Assembly: GCA_003049465.1 (NCBI GenBank)
Contig: PYSS01000182.1
Span: forward strand, 1-41,740
DNA from: Magnaporthiopsis rhizophila
Taxonomy: Eukaryota; Ascomycota; Sordariomycetes; Magnaporthales; Magnaporthaceae
Reading direction: 5' to 3'
Length of the DNA: 41,740 bases
Shown: positions 21,196-31,904 of the stretch, piece after piece
Numbering within the stretch: position 1 is the stretch's first letter
Layout of the letters: each line of letters starts with the position of its first letter
Notes under the pieces: model-generated
What the model was told of the DNA's origin: nothing
Database searches by the model: none
The model's input: only the letters and a program-made list of their open reading frames with translations
Program-made: the position numbers and the translations under genes

Positions 21196-22391
21196 ATGGG
21201 TAGCCACGCAAGCAAGCCATCCCGCAAGCAGGGGCATAAGGAGGTCCCACCTAGCTACGAGGAGGCGGTACGGTCCGAGGCCGTGAGGCAGAATTCAACC
21301 CTTGCTTCATATACCCCCAGCCAAGAGACAACCAGCCAAGAGACAACTTGTCCGGGTTTGTGTGCCGATTGGCCCACGGTCGAGGGACTGTCAGACTTCC
21401 AAGACAGACAGGCAGCGGCCAATGATTTTCTTTACTGCTACCGATGCAACCTCGAGCACCGGGCTTGGCTGTTCTCGGCGGAACAGCGCAGTCGTCGCCC
21501 GCGGGAGTACATCGCCCACGAGGGTCGCCTGCGGCTTTGCAAGCACAAGGAGGTTTCCCTCGCATCCCTCTGCTGCGTCGGGAAGCTGGCACCGCCTATT
21601 GATGGGGAAATGACCCCGGGGGCCCGGTTGCACCGCGACAAAACGGGGGGTGGCTGCTCTCGAGAACCATCGCACGCTGTAATGATGAGAGCCATAAAAC
21701 CGCTCGCCACACTTCTAGCCGGAGCGATCATAATGTGCACCTACTTGAGGTCTTGCGACCCTGTGGCGACCGCAAGATGAAAATTTCTTGGGTCGGACAT
21801 ATGGACCTGTCGGCTTTTGGGGATGAACGACCACGAGCCGCGACTGTCCACCAAGATCTGGCACGAATGCGTCGACACACGGGCCAGTTTATTGTTCCTC
21901 CAGCGGCGCCCTGGGATCGTCTTGAGATGCGATGCATCGATCCCACGAGGTGCCGCTGCCTCCGCTACGGAACCACTGCCGTTTACCCGGGGAGCAGTAA
22001 CGCCTCTGCCTGTTGGACGCGCGGAAACCAGGAGGCCCAGGAACAGCAAGCCTGGCGCCCATTTCGGGCGTCCGAGCAGCATTCTGCCACGTTTCTAACA
22101 GGCAACGACCCGAACAGCCTGGTCAGGGGGGCTTCTATAAGGCCATGTGCTGGCAGCAATGGCTGCAGCGAGGTTCGTTGGATGGCGTGCCTGCCTGTGT
22201 CTCAAGACCCTACGTCCTGGAGGTACGAGTGGTGTCTTTTGCTTGACCCGGACACTTACAACGTCACGAGGGACTCGGAGCTGGAGAACATATCCTGGTG
22301 CAGATCGTCACGCTGCGAAAACTACTGCCGGTCAGAGTGGAGGTTCAGGAAGCCGGGTTGGGAAGAGCACAGCAGGCAGAGAGCTGTGTAA
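21196..22391 (+). CDS. Cys-rich fungal family protein, ~398 aa, with one frameshift
   Basis: The start is the ATG at 21196 (MGSHASKPSRKQG). The N-terminal third has VPPSYEEAV and then a conserved zinc-binding-like segment: FLYCYRCNLEHRAWLFSAEQ followed by IAHEGRLRLCKHKEVS. The second frame continues TIARCNDESHK, then RCIDPTRCRCLRYG, RWMACLPVSQD and LLLDPDTYN with a Cys-rich end (WCRSSRCENYC). The CYRC...H..LFS..Q....R....HEG..RLC.H block followed by C.HESH-like and LDPDSY-like motifs is a widespread, uncharacterised ascomycete family. The frame changes near the G6 run at 21645-21650; adding one G makes 399 codons exactly. No intron with good signals explains the shift. It is either an assembly error or an inactivating deletion. 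Function unknown. Confidence 0.6.
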
Positions 22392-23228
22392 CTGTTTAAC
22401 ACTGGGCGAGGAAGGCGCCTAGGCCCAGCCCGCGCGGGGAGCGTTGCTTCGGTGAGGTTGGAAGCGGCGGTATCGTTGTTAGAGAAGGTGCGGGCTGGGT
22501 CGGGGCGGCATGGTTGAAACGCGTCATGGCCTACTGCGTCTAACTTGGGAATCTCTTGCTCTTTCCAGATATTCCAAACAACACGAGGAAAGAGCAAGCA
22601 AGCTGGTAAACTACATTAAAATCCCAGAAATTTCCAACAATTATTCTTTTCTTGATGTTTCGAACTGGCCACGAAAACAGTTCGAACAGACTGTCGGAAA
22701 AAAAAAAAGGAAAAAAAAAAAAAAAAAAAAAAACGCCCCCCGCCATAACCACTCCCGCCGCCGCCACTACCGCCGCCGCCACCACCACTGCTGCCACCAC
22801 CGCTGCCGCCAGCCCCGCGACCCCTCGCCATGGCCCCGACGTTGGTGCTGCCGCCTCCGGCCCGTCGCCGCCAAGCCAACCCGGTCCGGCTCCACCCGGT
22901 CCGGCGTCCTGGTTACCCATATCAGTCCCGCCTGCTCCGCCCCAGCCAGCGCCGCGACCGGCACCATGGCCGCCCCCACCGCCGGCGCTGCTGCCCCCGG
23001 CATTGGCCGCGCCAGCTCCAGCTCCCGGCTCCGGCCCCGCAAAAACTCCAACGACAGCCCCGTGTCGCTTCAGATTTATTTAAAGCATCGCTCCTGTCTC
23101 CGCGAGCAAGCTCTGATCAGGTCCAACGGTTGCCGCTTCTGGTCCGACTCGGTCCCGCCCGGCACGCCTTAAAGCTGGTCCTGGCCATGGAGGAGCTGGG
23201 CCTGGCCCATTGTTTATGTGGCGTTGGC

Positions 23229-23230
<2 letters not shown>

Positions 23231-23290
<60 letters not shown>

Positions 23291-23291
23291 N

Positions 23292-23340
<49 letters not shown>
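23231..23340. repeat. Poly-T tract of ~110 with one N
   Basis: The sequence is T without interruption except an N at 23291. A tract this long at a single ambiguous base looks like a forced join or an unresolved homopolymer. Confidence 0.9.
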
Positions 23341-23343
<3 letters not shown>

Positions 23344-24182
23344 GATTAATAATCGTTGTGTGTGCGGTGGTGCCCAGCTTTTTTTGATCGTTTTAAATTT
23401 CTTTAAACCATCCTTTTTAAATTTCCAACGACTGCTTTCAAACAAATCTTTCCTGTGAACATGTGCCGTAGCTTGACGGCCTGGACGCCGGCCCTGCGGC
23501 ACCAGCCGGGCAAAATAGTCGGCGTATAACTCGCAGCTCGCCGTCGAACCGCTCGAATTTGTCCTGTCCTGGCCCAGGTTCCCGGATCTAGGACGAGAAG
23601 AAAAAAAAAAGAAGGAACCGATTGTCTGTAAAGTGCCGACCGGACAGGCACAAAAGAAAGGGAAATTAGGGAGGAAAACAGCGGAAAACCCTGACCGCCG
23701 GCCTATCGATTAGCGACGAGTGGTTGGGCATAAAGTTACGGGCGGAGCAGCCGAGACGTTGAATGGCAGGCAGGGTCCTCGCTAACGAGTTCGGGCGAGG
23801 AAGCCGTCAGGCAGTCGTTTTATCCTCTGCAGTAATAACCGTTTTTTTTTTAAATGTCGGGTATCTGATCCGTCGTTTTCCGCTGCGTGTCTTGACGCAC
23901 CTAGTCCGAGTGAAAAAAGTGCGGGTTGTTAAGTGTCGGGCTGGCTCGACTTTCCCACGATGCCCATCCACGCAAAGACAGCATCACGGTAAATGGCAAG
24001 GTTTTTGAATCGCCGATAAATTACAAAGCCTTTGAGCGTGTTTTTTCTTTTATAATGTTAATAGGCCGAGGGCAGCTTTTTTTTTTACACGTATATTTTG
24101 CTGGTGGTGGTGGTCGGTCATCACCGTGGTTGGGGTGGGAAAACATTTTTAACATCTGGGCTCCTTTGTTTACCCGTGCTTC

Positions 24183-24183
<1 letters not shown>

Positions 24184-24226
<43 letters not shown>

Positions 24227-24227
24227 N

Positions 24228-24267
<40 letters not shown>
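24184..24267. repeat. Poly-T tract of ~84 with one N
   Basis: T from 24184 to 24267 is broken by an A at 24226 and an N at 24227. It has the same structure as the tract 0.9 kb upstream. Confidence 0.9.
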
Positions 24268-24860
24268 CAACGCATTGCCTGTCAGTCAGACAAATCGAGG
24301 GCACCGAGTAAGCCGGCGTCGACCGGGGTCCCCAGGGCTAGTGTGTGAACCGTCCCGGAACAAAGGACAAAGGGCATTGTTGGAAGGGCAGCCATAGGTC
24401 GCCCGAGGCTAGGCAGTGGATACGTCCAAGACGAGAACAACAGCCTCCTTGGCACGGAGGGTCCGTCACGAAGATCACCGGCTGACCAACTTCACGCGCC
24501 GGGGTTCGGTCTGTATCTAGGAGAGGTTCGCACGAAGGAACTCTCAATTTTTGTTTTTGTTCCTTGGACCAGATTTGACTCACCCGGAGATGTCTAGATA
24601 ATACGATATCTACTGCTCTCCGTTGATCAGCGCGACAGAGACACAAACAGGCGTGGAACGGACAAAGTATTATGTATTGCGAACCTGCAACATGTACGTG
24701 TCACGCTACGGTCGCGTACAAAGAAAAGAAGAAAGAAAAAGGAGACGGTCAACCAGCTCAGGCCCAACCCATGGAGCCACGCGTTTAATACATGGAAAGA
24801 AGGAAGAAAAAACGACCTGGACCACCAGCAAAATACAAAGTGCATAGACTTTTGCCGCCG

Positions 24861-25622
24861 TTACAACATGCCGTACTTTGGCGCCATGCCAAGGAGACGC
24901 CGGGAAACGCGCCGTTTGCCGCCGTCCGAGACGCCTTCGGCCAAGTTTACCTCTCGGCCCGGCCGCCGAGGCGACGGCGTCGGGGGCGGGCCTCGCTTGC
25001 GGGACATGTTGGCGACGGGCTTCTGTGGCGGGTTTGGAAACCACTCCTCGTCGTCCTCGCCGTCGGCGTCGGCGTCGTCGTCGTATGGCGTCGCTTCTCT
25101 CTGGCGTTTCTTGCTCTCCTCCGGCGTCGGCGGCGGCGGCGACAGCTCTTCGTCGTCATCATCATCACCATCATCATCATCATCGTCGTCGTCCCAAGGG
25201 GAGTTTGGGTTGGTGGTGCTGCCCAGGGAAACGGGGGTGGCCGGGCTGGCGGATGATGGTGCGTCCTCGACGGCCGACAAGGACGAGGAAGCAGCGTCGC
25301 TCAACAACGCGATCAGCGCGGCCCTGTACTGCTCGCGGGCCTCGGGCGGGGTGTGGCCGATGCGCGTGGTCTCGGCCACCTGCACGCCGTATCTTCTGAC
25401 CCGGTCCGGGTGGACCTTGTCGACTATGCACTGCAGGTCTTTCTGGACCTGTTCCACAAGCTCGTCCAAGGGCTCCCGTTCCTCTATCGGGGAATTGGGC
25501 CTTGTTCGGAGGCGGGCGACCTGAGGGGGAGTTAGCATGGTACAGGCTTATGGTGCCGCGGGGAGGAGCTGCGGACTTACAAAGTCGACCAGCGTTCCAG
25601 CGGCTTCGCTTGGATGATCCAT
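24861..25622 (-). CDS. Hypothetical acidic protein, 233 aa
   Basis: Two exons, 25622-25581 and 25520-24861, joined through a 60-bp intron with textbook signals (GTAAGT, GCTAAC branch, TCAG) in phase 0. The product starts MDHPSEAAGTLVDFVARLRT. Residues ~30-90 form a helix-prone region (LDELVEQVQKDLQCIVDKV and TPPEAREQYRAALIALLSD). A Ser/Pro segment, a long Asp run (residues ~128-142) and a second acidic block follow. The C-terminus is basic and Pro-rich (RKRGPPPTPSPRRPGREV). I recognise no family. Acidic and basic blocks together suggest a nuclear or chromatin-associated protein, which is inference only. It is co-directional with SEC21, whose coding end lies ~0.9 kb upstream of this start. Confidence 0.7.
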
Positions 25623-26537
25623 GTTTGCGTGGTGTAGGCGACGGTGACGGGAGAGCGCCTGAGGCAAACGAGGTGTCGGCGACGGCAACTGAGGGGAATG
25701 AAATCGATCGGTGCTCTGGTTCTTAAGGGAGCGCCGTGCTGTACGCCGTGCTGAAGGCCATTCTCTTTTGGCGCACAGACCACCACGTACGTCCCATGTC
25801 GAGAGGTGACGCACATCATTTCAGCTGTTGGCCATCACGGTTAGCACGCCAAGCTACCAACCATCCCTTACATCCCTAGGTAGGCGGAGTGGGGTCGCTC
25901 AGCTGGGCAGCCACTCGACCGAGCGGGCTTTGCATTGGCCATACCCCACCTCTAGCCCCTGTAGCCCTTGTTCACGATCCCCAGACCCTAGCCCGTTTTC
26001 CTGCATCGTCGGTTTCTCGGGTTTGCGCACTGTCGGAGGTGTGTGTCTATCGGAGCGGCTGGGTGGCTGGCAAGGTAGCAAGACAAAAGGACGTGATCTG
26101 CGGTCCATCTGCTCCGGATCAGCATGCCGGTCCAAAGAGGGACTGGCGCCAGCCTACCTTGAGACATGCAGTGGGTGGGTGTCAATAGTGTGGGTGTCAA
26201 TAGTCTGGGCGGGCTTTGTGTGTCGCCAGCTGAAATGTCTGATTGGATTGACCGGGACGATTGAAACGCAAGGTTAGAAACAGCGAATGATGTGTAGGTG
26301 GCCACGTTCTCCCAAAGAAGATCCAGGACGTGAATTCGGATTTTGATCAAACTGACATACATGGGAAAATGCTGATTCCGGTGTTGTGGATTGAGGGTTG
26401 CGAGTCCCATCCAGGGCGGGGGACTACTTTTTTGCAGTGCGGAGAGATTCCTTGTCTGCGTTTCTACTGCTCCTGCCTGGAATAAACAAACGCCAGCTGC
26501 TTTGAATGCATCAGACCACCAGCCCAAAAAAGAAGCC
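25623..26537. other. Intergenic region between acidic protein gene and SEC21
   Basis: This holds the promoter of the acidic protein gene and the 3' flank of SEC21. A two-copy direct repeat TGGGTGTCAATAGT lies near 26174-26204. A 26-bp motif near 26253-26281 resembles one at 29988-30013. No gene is supported. Confidence 0.5.
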
Positions 26538-29500
26538 TCACTCCACGCTCGCCACAATCAGCGGCGCCACGCCCTTCTCCTCTGCCCGAACAACCACCTT
26601 TGTCGTGACGCCCGACTTGGCCGAGTACGCCATGCGGATGCTGGCAATGACCCTGCCGCCCGACAGCGTCTTGCCCAGCAGCTTGAGCGTGTGCGTCGAC
26701 TGGTTGATGGGCACGTCGGTGCCGTCCAGGGCCTGCATCGATAGCGTCCTGCACAGCTGCTCCGTGGCCTCGGCTATGCTCTTCATGCTGCTCAGCTGCA
26801 GCGTCTCCTCGGCCTCCTCGCCCGACGCGCCGATCTGCTCCCACACGTGCTCAAAGTTGCTGGCAAACGCCGGCAAGACGTAATCGCTGCCGTGCAGGTC
26901 AAAGTCGGCCACCTCGTACTCGTCCTCGAACCCAAACTCCTCGGGCCGGCCGGTCGAGGGATCAATCTCCTTGGTCGTGAACCTGAGAATGTTGGAAAAG
27001 GTGCCCACCGTGACGGTGCCCGGCCCCGACGCCCTCTGGTAGGCCACATAGCACACGCCCGGGTCGTCGGTCGGCAGCTGGTTGACCTCGATGATGAACT
27101 GCTCGTCAAACTCGACCTCGTCCGACGGCGTCACCATCACCGTCACCTTCTCCAGCACCGTGGACGGGAGCGTGTTCTTGATCAGGTACTGCATCACCAC
27201 GTGCTCCTTGAACATGTGCTTGATGACGCTGACGGCGTACTCGGTCTCGGCCTCGGTGAGCTCCACGGCCGGGGACGACTTGAGCACGGGGCCGAAGTCG
27301 CTCACGCCGGGGAGCAGCGGCAGGTACTCGGCGTACTCCTTCTGTGTGGCCGACGCCGAAGCCACCGCCTCGGCCGTGCTGGGGCGCGCCTTGGCCGGGG
27401 GGGCCTTGGGCGGCGGCTGCAGAGGGTCCGCGGCCGTGAGCTTCTTTTTCCGATCCTCGGCGTTGGCCTGCTCCCTGGTGATGGCGGAGACGGTCGAGAC
27501 GTCAAAGGCGGTGGCGAAGGTCGACTTGTCCTCGGATGAGACGTACGCGATGAGCTTCTGCTCAAAGTCGGAGAGGGAGTAGATGCTGTCTGTGTGGGGT
27601 CAGCGTGCTGCAACTGCGTACGTGTCTGCTGCAACTGGGGAAGGCCTGCTGTAGACTGGGCAAGGCTATGCCATCTGTCTGCCGCAAACTGGCTATGTAT
27701 ATGCTGCAACTGGAAAAGGCCACGCAAACTGGAAAAAGCCACGCAAACTGGAAAAAGCCATGCAGACTGGGGAAGGACATGTGCCTGCTGCAGAAAAGGC
27801 CAACTCACCACTCTTGGCAACCTTGATGGCCAGCTCGTCATCCTCCTCCATGAGCCTCAGGTTCACGGCGGCACGGTCCCGGACCTCGTCGTCGACGTCG
27901 TCAAGACAGCGCGTGAGCAGCACGTGCACGCTGCGCTTGACCTCGGGGTCCTGCTGGGCGACGCCGAACTTGGCTAGCGCCGTTACGGCGGCCGCGCGCA
28001 CGATGGCGTTCTCGAGCACAACCCTGTTATAGATGTACCGGATGTACTTTGTCGGCTGCGACGTCTTGGGGCCCTCGAGCCCGAGCAGGTGCAGGATGCG
28101 GACGGCGAGCTTGGTGAACTCGCAGTCCTCGATGAACTCGCACAGGTGCGCCAGCGCCTCCTCCTTGGACTCGGGCACGAACTTGATGAGGTCGAACATG
28201 CTCTCGACCACGGACCGCTTGAACTCGTAGCCGCCCTCGTCGCGCAGGATGCCGCTGAGGAAGGCGAGCATGCCGGCCTGCTTGCTCGGGAACTTGAGGC
28301 ACAGCGTGCGGATGGCCTCGACGATGGTGATCTTGAACTCGTCCGTGATGTCCGACATGAAGCCCGTGATCTGCTTCATCAGCCGGTCCACGCTCGCCTC
28401 GTTGCCCGTCTTGAGCAGGGCCGTGATGGCAAACGTGGCGATGGACCGGTTGCTGTTGGAGATGAGCAGCTCAATGTCCTGGTTGCACGCCGTCACGATG
28501 TGCGGCTTGAAGGACGCAAAGTCGTGCAGGATGCGGAGGGCGGCGAACTTGGTGACGGCGCGTGGCGATGTCAGGAACAGCTGCAGCACGTGGATGGCCT
28601 GCGCCGCCTCGGTGTCGGTCAGCTCGCCGCGCATCTCGCAGATGGCCTTGGCGGCCTCAAAGTTGACCATCTCGCTCTTGTGGCGCAGCCAGCCCTCGAG
28701 CAGGATCATCATGGGCTTCCGCAGGTGCTTGTCGTCGGCCGCCAGCCGCGCCGCCAGCCGCACCAGCAGGATGAGCGCGGCCGGGTTCTTGATCTGGCCG
28801 GGGGCGCTGTACTGCTGCACCATCTTGACCAAGGCCATGCGGTCGTGCTTGCGCATCTGGTACAGCAGGCCGACGGCGTGGTACTGGGTCATGGTCGAGC
28901 TGTTGAGCGGCGAGCCGCCCGACGAGGTGGCGAAGCCGAGCGAGAAGCCGCCCATGGACTTGACGCTGGCCGCCGCCTCCTGCGTCTCGCTCTGCCACCG
29001 CCTCACCACGTCCTTGGCGATGGGCAGGAGGTGGTAGGACGAGACGAGAGCGGCCTGGGCCACCGAGGGGTTCTTATCCACGATGGCCGTTTTCAGGACG
29101 CGTTCGATGGATTGCACAGTCGTGGCCTGCAATGCGAGTTAGCGGGGGCTCGCCGAATAGAACTAGACAGGAAGCGTCCCAGATGTAAAATGAAAGGGAG
29201 CGTATCATGACCCACGTCAATGATGCGGCAGAGCGCGCGAATAGCATTGGGCCTGAAGATAACGTCGGTGCTGCCGCCGGTGTCCTTCATGATGGTGCTC
29301 GTGACCATGATGATGTCCTCGGCCGAGCTGGCCAGCTCCTTGATGATGAGGTGCACCATCTGGCGCAGGCTGGCATCTTTATTCTGGAACAGCTTGGAGA
29401 TGCCAAAGAAGAGGGTCGTGGCTTCGTTGGTCGGGAACTTGTCGCCCGTGTACAGGAGGAGGGCGATCTTGGTCAGGAGGATGCGGCACTGCCGCGGCTG

Positions 29501-29661
29501 GATGGGCGAGTTGTTGAAGAGGCGTGCTGGGAGCTGTCAGCCTGGGTGTGGAAACGAGGATGTTCTGTGCTTGTGTTGTGCTCACCCTCCTGGAAGACCT
29601 GGGTGCGGTCGACCCTGACCACGCCGGTCTCGACGTCTTCGTCCTTCTTGACGTAGTTCAT
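26538..29661 (-). CDS. SEC21: Coatomer (COPI) subunit gamma, 918 aa
   Basis: Four exons, 29661-29586, 29526-29216, 29126-27809 and 27589-26538, give 919 codons. The introns are 59, 89 and 219 bp, with donors GTGAGC, GTGGGT and GTGAGT and CAG acceptors. The start MNYVKKDEDVETG matches the fungal gamma-COP N-terminus. Residues ~1-545 are the adaptin-like alpha-solenoid (RTQVFQEARLFN, KLFQNKDASLRQMVHLIIKE, NPAALILLVRLAARL, LTRCLDDVDDEVRDRAAVNL). A Lys/Ala/Pro linker is followed at ~630-918 by the appendage domain (YAEYLPLLPGVSDFGPV through APLIVASVE). COPI coats vesicles for Golgi-to-ER and intra-Golgi transport; gamma-COP binds Arf1 and dilysine cargo. Length equals the usual ~915 residues and all parts are intact, so this is an essential single-copy gene. 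The third intron is long for this genome and is filled with tandem repeats. Confidence 0.97.
27600..27790. repeat. Minisatellite inside SEC21 intron 3
   Basis: On the plus strand, units of ~18 bp built on GCAAACTGGAAAAAGCCAC repeat about four times at 27720-27770. More diverged copies (GCAACTGGGGAAGGCC, GTAGACTGGGCAAGGC) extend back to ~27610. The copies fill most of the 219-bp intron but leave both splice sites free. Confidence 0.85.
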
Positions 29662-30207
29662 GACGGGCAAAGCTGGCGGACGACGGCGTCGGGAGTGGTT
29701 GTTGGGGCCCGCCTCTGCGACGTCTGTAGGTAATTGCTTCAACCGCTACGTGGTGAAGCTGCGACGTGGTTGAATTGGCCCCACCACAGGAACGTGCCAC
29801 ATGGATTGGGGCTGGTGCATCACGTGGAAGGGTCCCAGGTGTGCATGTAGTCGTCACCGCTGCCAGATCTACTACATCACACCGAAGATCAACCGGCAAT
29901 CTCATCAAGCACTTTTCCGTATGATGCATGCAAACCAGCCGGCATTTCGGGCACGACCTGTAGAAAATGCACTGCTAGGCCGTTTGCTGTTTCCAACCTC
30001 GCATTTCAACCTGGGTGCGCTTTCAATTTATCGGACAAATAGATATGCACTGCGATAAAAACATGCACATGTGCAGTTCGCATCAATTGGACCTTTATTT
30101 GCTGAACCGAGTGTGCATCGCGTATACATCGTCCGTTCCGAGGCGGCACGCTGTCCAAACTGGAGGCGTCCAAGTTGCCCGCACTAGCAGTTGGCCATGT
30201 TCCTGGC

Positions 30208-30249
<42 letters not shown>

Positions 30250-30443
30250 GGCCATGCAATCGAGTGCAACCGGTTAAAAATACTATCAGCAGCCTTGCAT
30301 TTCAATCAACCAACTCGATACAACCGGATGCACACCTGCCAGCGGCCCAGGTGGCGACAAAAAGCACTTTTCCCCCTGCACGTTTCCCCTTGCACGATCC
30401 CGCACCTATTCCCCCTGCACGAATCCCTTCCCCCCGCTGCAGC
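29662..30443. other. SEC21 promoter region and spacer
   Basis: This holds an (AC)n run at 30209-30247 and three partial repeats of CCCCTGCACG at 30370-30425. The SEC21 promoter should be in the first few hundred bases. No gene is supported. Confidence 0.5.
30209..30247. repeat. (AC)n microsatellite
   Basis: About nineteen perfect AC dinucleotides. Confidence 0.95.
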
Positions 30444-31778
30444 CTACCACGGGCCCGTCGACTCCTCCCGCAGCACCGTCCCCAGCCATTCACGAAACGG
30501 GCCGCCCACCCACCGGCAGAGCTCCTGCAGCGCCGCAAAGAGAGCGTACGTCGACGACAGGCTGTGGGTCCCTCCGAGGCTGACGGGGCCCACCATCTCA
30601 ATCTTGGCCCCGCGGTCGCACGCAAAGTAGAGGCTCCAGGCGTGCCCGTTGCAGACCAGCAGCGGCAGCGTCATGATGCCTTCGCGATAGGTGACTTTCG
30701 GCAGAAGCTCGCTGATGCGACGGTGCCACGCCGCCGTCCACACCGCCAGCCGCACGCTGCCGTCGTCGTCGTCCTTGGCCCTGTTCTCGACGCATACGCT
30801 CACCCCGATGGGCTTGAGCGTAAGAGGATCGTACATGGTCTGGTTGATGGACCGCGTCCCCGCCGGCTCGAGGCTGAGCCCGTTCACGATGGCGTCGCCA
30901 TAAGCTCGGTCCGACGGGCGAAGGTCGACGACCAAGGCGAAGTCGACCAGCTTGCCGCCGCCCAACTCGGAAATTGGCTTTTCCGGAAGCCAGTGGCTCG
31001 TTTCCGGAAGCCACTGGCTCGCGATGCCGGCGTCCATGACGGCCTCGCAGCCGACACCTCTGTCCGGAAAAGACGCGGCCCGTCGTAGCAGCCGCGAGTG
31101 CACCATGTTGCTCCAAGCCAGCCCCCCGCGCCGTTCCTTTGCCGACTGCTTGGCCGCCTCCGTGATGGACCGCAGCGCCCTGAACTGCCTCTGCGCCAGC
31201 AGCCTGGCCGCTTCTTTCCCGCCCTTGGGCTCCGCATCTTGTCCCCCTCCGCGCCCGAACCAGTGGTCTGGCCATTCCAGTGCCTTTTCCTCCACGATCC
31301 CGCGCGTGGCTGCCGGTATGAAGCCCACGCGCATCTCGGTCAGGCGATTGATTAGCCAGTACAGGTCGTGGACGTCGCGTGGGAGTTGGAAATAGGGGTG
31401 CTCAAGAGAAAGCTCTGTGAAGTCGATGGGCTTGTGGAGGAACTTTAGCTCGACGAAGCGCTTGATCGGGCTCGCGCGAGACTCGGCCTCTGTGCCAGCG
31501 TCGGAGCCGGAAAAGTACGACTCGGACCAATGATCGGCCCTGTCCTCATCGTGGCCTGGAGTCTGAGTTTGCTGGCTGGCGCTGCCCGCGTCGCCATCAC
31601 CATCCGCGGTTGGTGAGGACATTGGCGTAGCAGGTGACAGCTTGGTGCACGTGTCGTCGGCGACCTGTCCAGCGACGTCCCCTTGGCCGGCGATTGGGTC
31701 TGATGCAAGCTTTTCACACAAGTCGATCCAGGAAATGATGCGAGGTCCATCGCGTGACCCATCCGTTGTTGAATCCAT
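30444..31778 (-). CDS. Fungal PD-(D/E)XK nuclease-like domain protein, 444 aa
   Basis: A single-exon frame from the ATG at 31778. The N-terminal ~100 residues are Ser/Asp-rich and disordered. From residue ~110 the fungal PD-(D/E)XK nuclease-like family pattern appears: HDLYWLINRLTEMRVGFIP, GLAWSNMVHSRLLRRA (where the family has EAAWN..VH..LL), then GGKLVDFALVV with the expected Asp, SINQTMYDPLTLKPIGVSVC (family: S.N.T...PL...PIAVSIETK), LAVWTAAWHRRI and a final LPLLVCNGHAWSLYF. Where the family usually has SIETK, this copy reads SVCVEN, so the Glu and Lys that complete the catalytic core are not in the usual place; activity is doubtful. The family is common in Sordariomycetes and its role is not known. 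Its upstream flank is the tandem-array region. Confidence 0.75.
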   Translation of the reverse strand: MDSTTDGSRDGPRIISWIDLCEKLASDPIAGQGDVAGQVADDTCTKLSPATPMSSPTADGDGDAGSASQQTQTPGHDEDRADHWSESYFSGSDAGTEAESRASPIKRFVELKFLHKPIDFTELSLEHPYFQLPRDVHDLYWLINRLTEMRVGFIPAATRGIVEEKALEWPDHWFGRGGGQDAEPKGGKEAARLLAQRQFRALRSITEAAKQSAKERRGGLAWSNMVHSRLLRRAASFPDRGVGCEAVMDAGIASQWLPETSHWLPEKPISELGGGKLVDFALVVDLRPSDRAYGDAIVNGLSLEPAGTRSINQTMYDPLTLKPIGVSVCVENRAKDDDDGSVRLAVWTAAWHRRISELLPKVTYREGIMTLPLLVCNGHAWSLYFACDRGAKIEMVGPVSLGGTHSLSSTYALFAALQELCRWVGGPFREWLGTVLREESTGPW

Positions 31779-31904
31779 CGTGGGAGACAGAGGGCAACTC
31801 TCTTTCTAATACTTGTCGTTGAGATTTTTTCTGGTCAGCCCTGCTCTCTGGCCAGAAGCAATGGGGCCAGGGTCTTATAGGCGCCATTCACTCGAATTCG
31901 CCAC

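Larger units (their letters stand above)
22392..24860. other. Homopolymer-rich, gene-poor region
   Basis: An A-rich tract (22698-22733) leads into GCC/ACC triplet repeats and a Pro/Ala-rich open frame to ~23090. That frame could be the remnant of a proline-rich coding sequence, but has no start or splice support. Two poly-T tracts with an N follow, at 23231-23340 and 24184-24267. Between and after them I see no gene. The open frame at 24646-24338 (minus, Cys-containing) has no recognisable motif. Confidence 0.5.

Noticed and set aside
22830..23342. Frames with poly-Phe or poly-Lys and X residues
   Set aside because: They translate the poly-T/poly-A tracts and the N.
28089..29210. 373-codon open frame on the plus strand
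   Set aside because: Antisense shadow of SEC21 exon 3 (repetitive Arg/Leu/His composition).
30015..31088. 357-codon plus-strand frame
   Set aside because: It runs through the (AC)n microsatellite and then opposite the PD-(D/E)XK-like gene; His/Thr run comes from the repeat.
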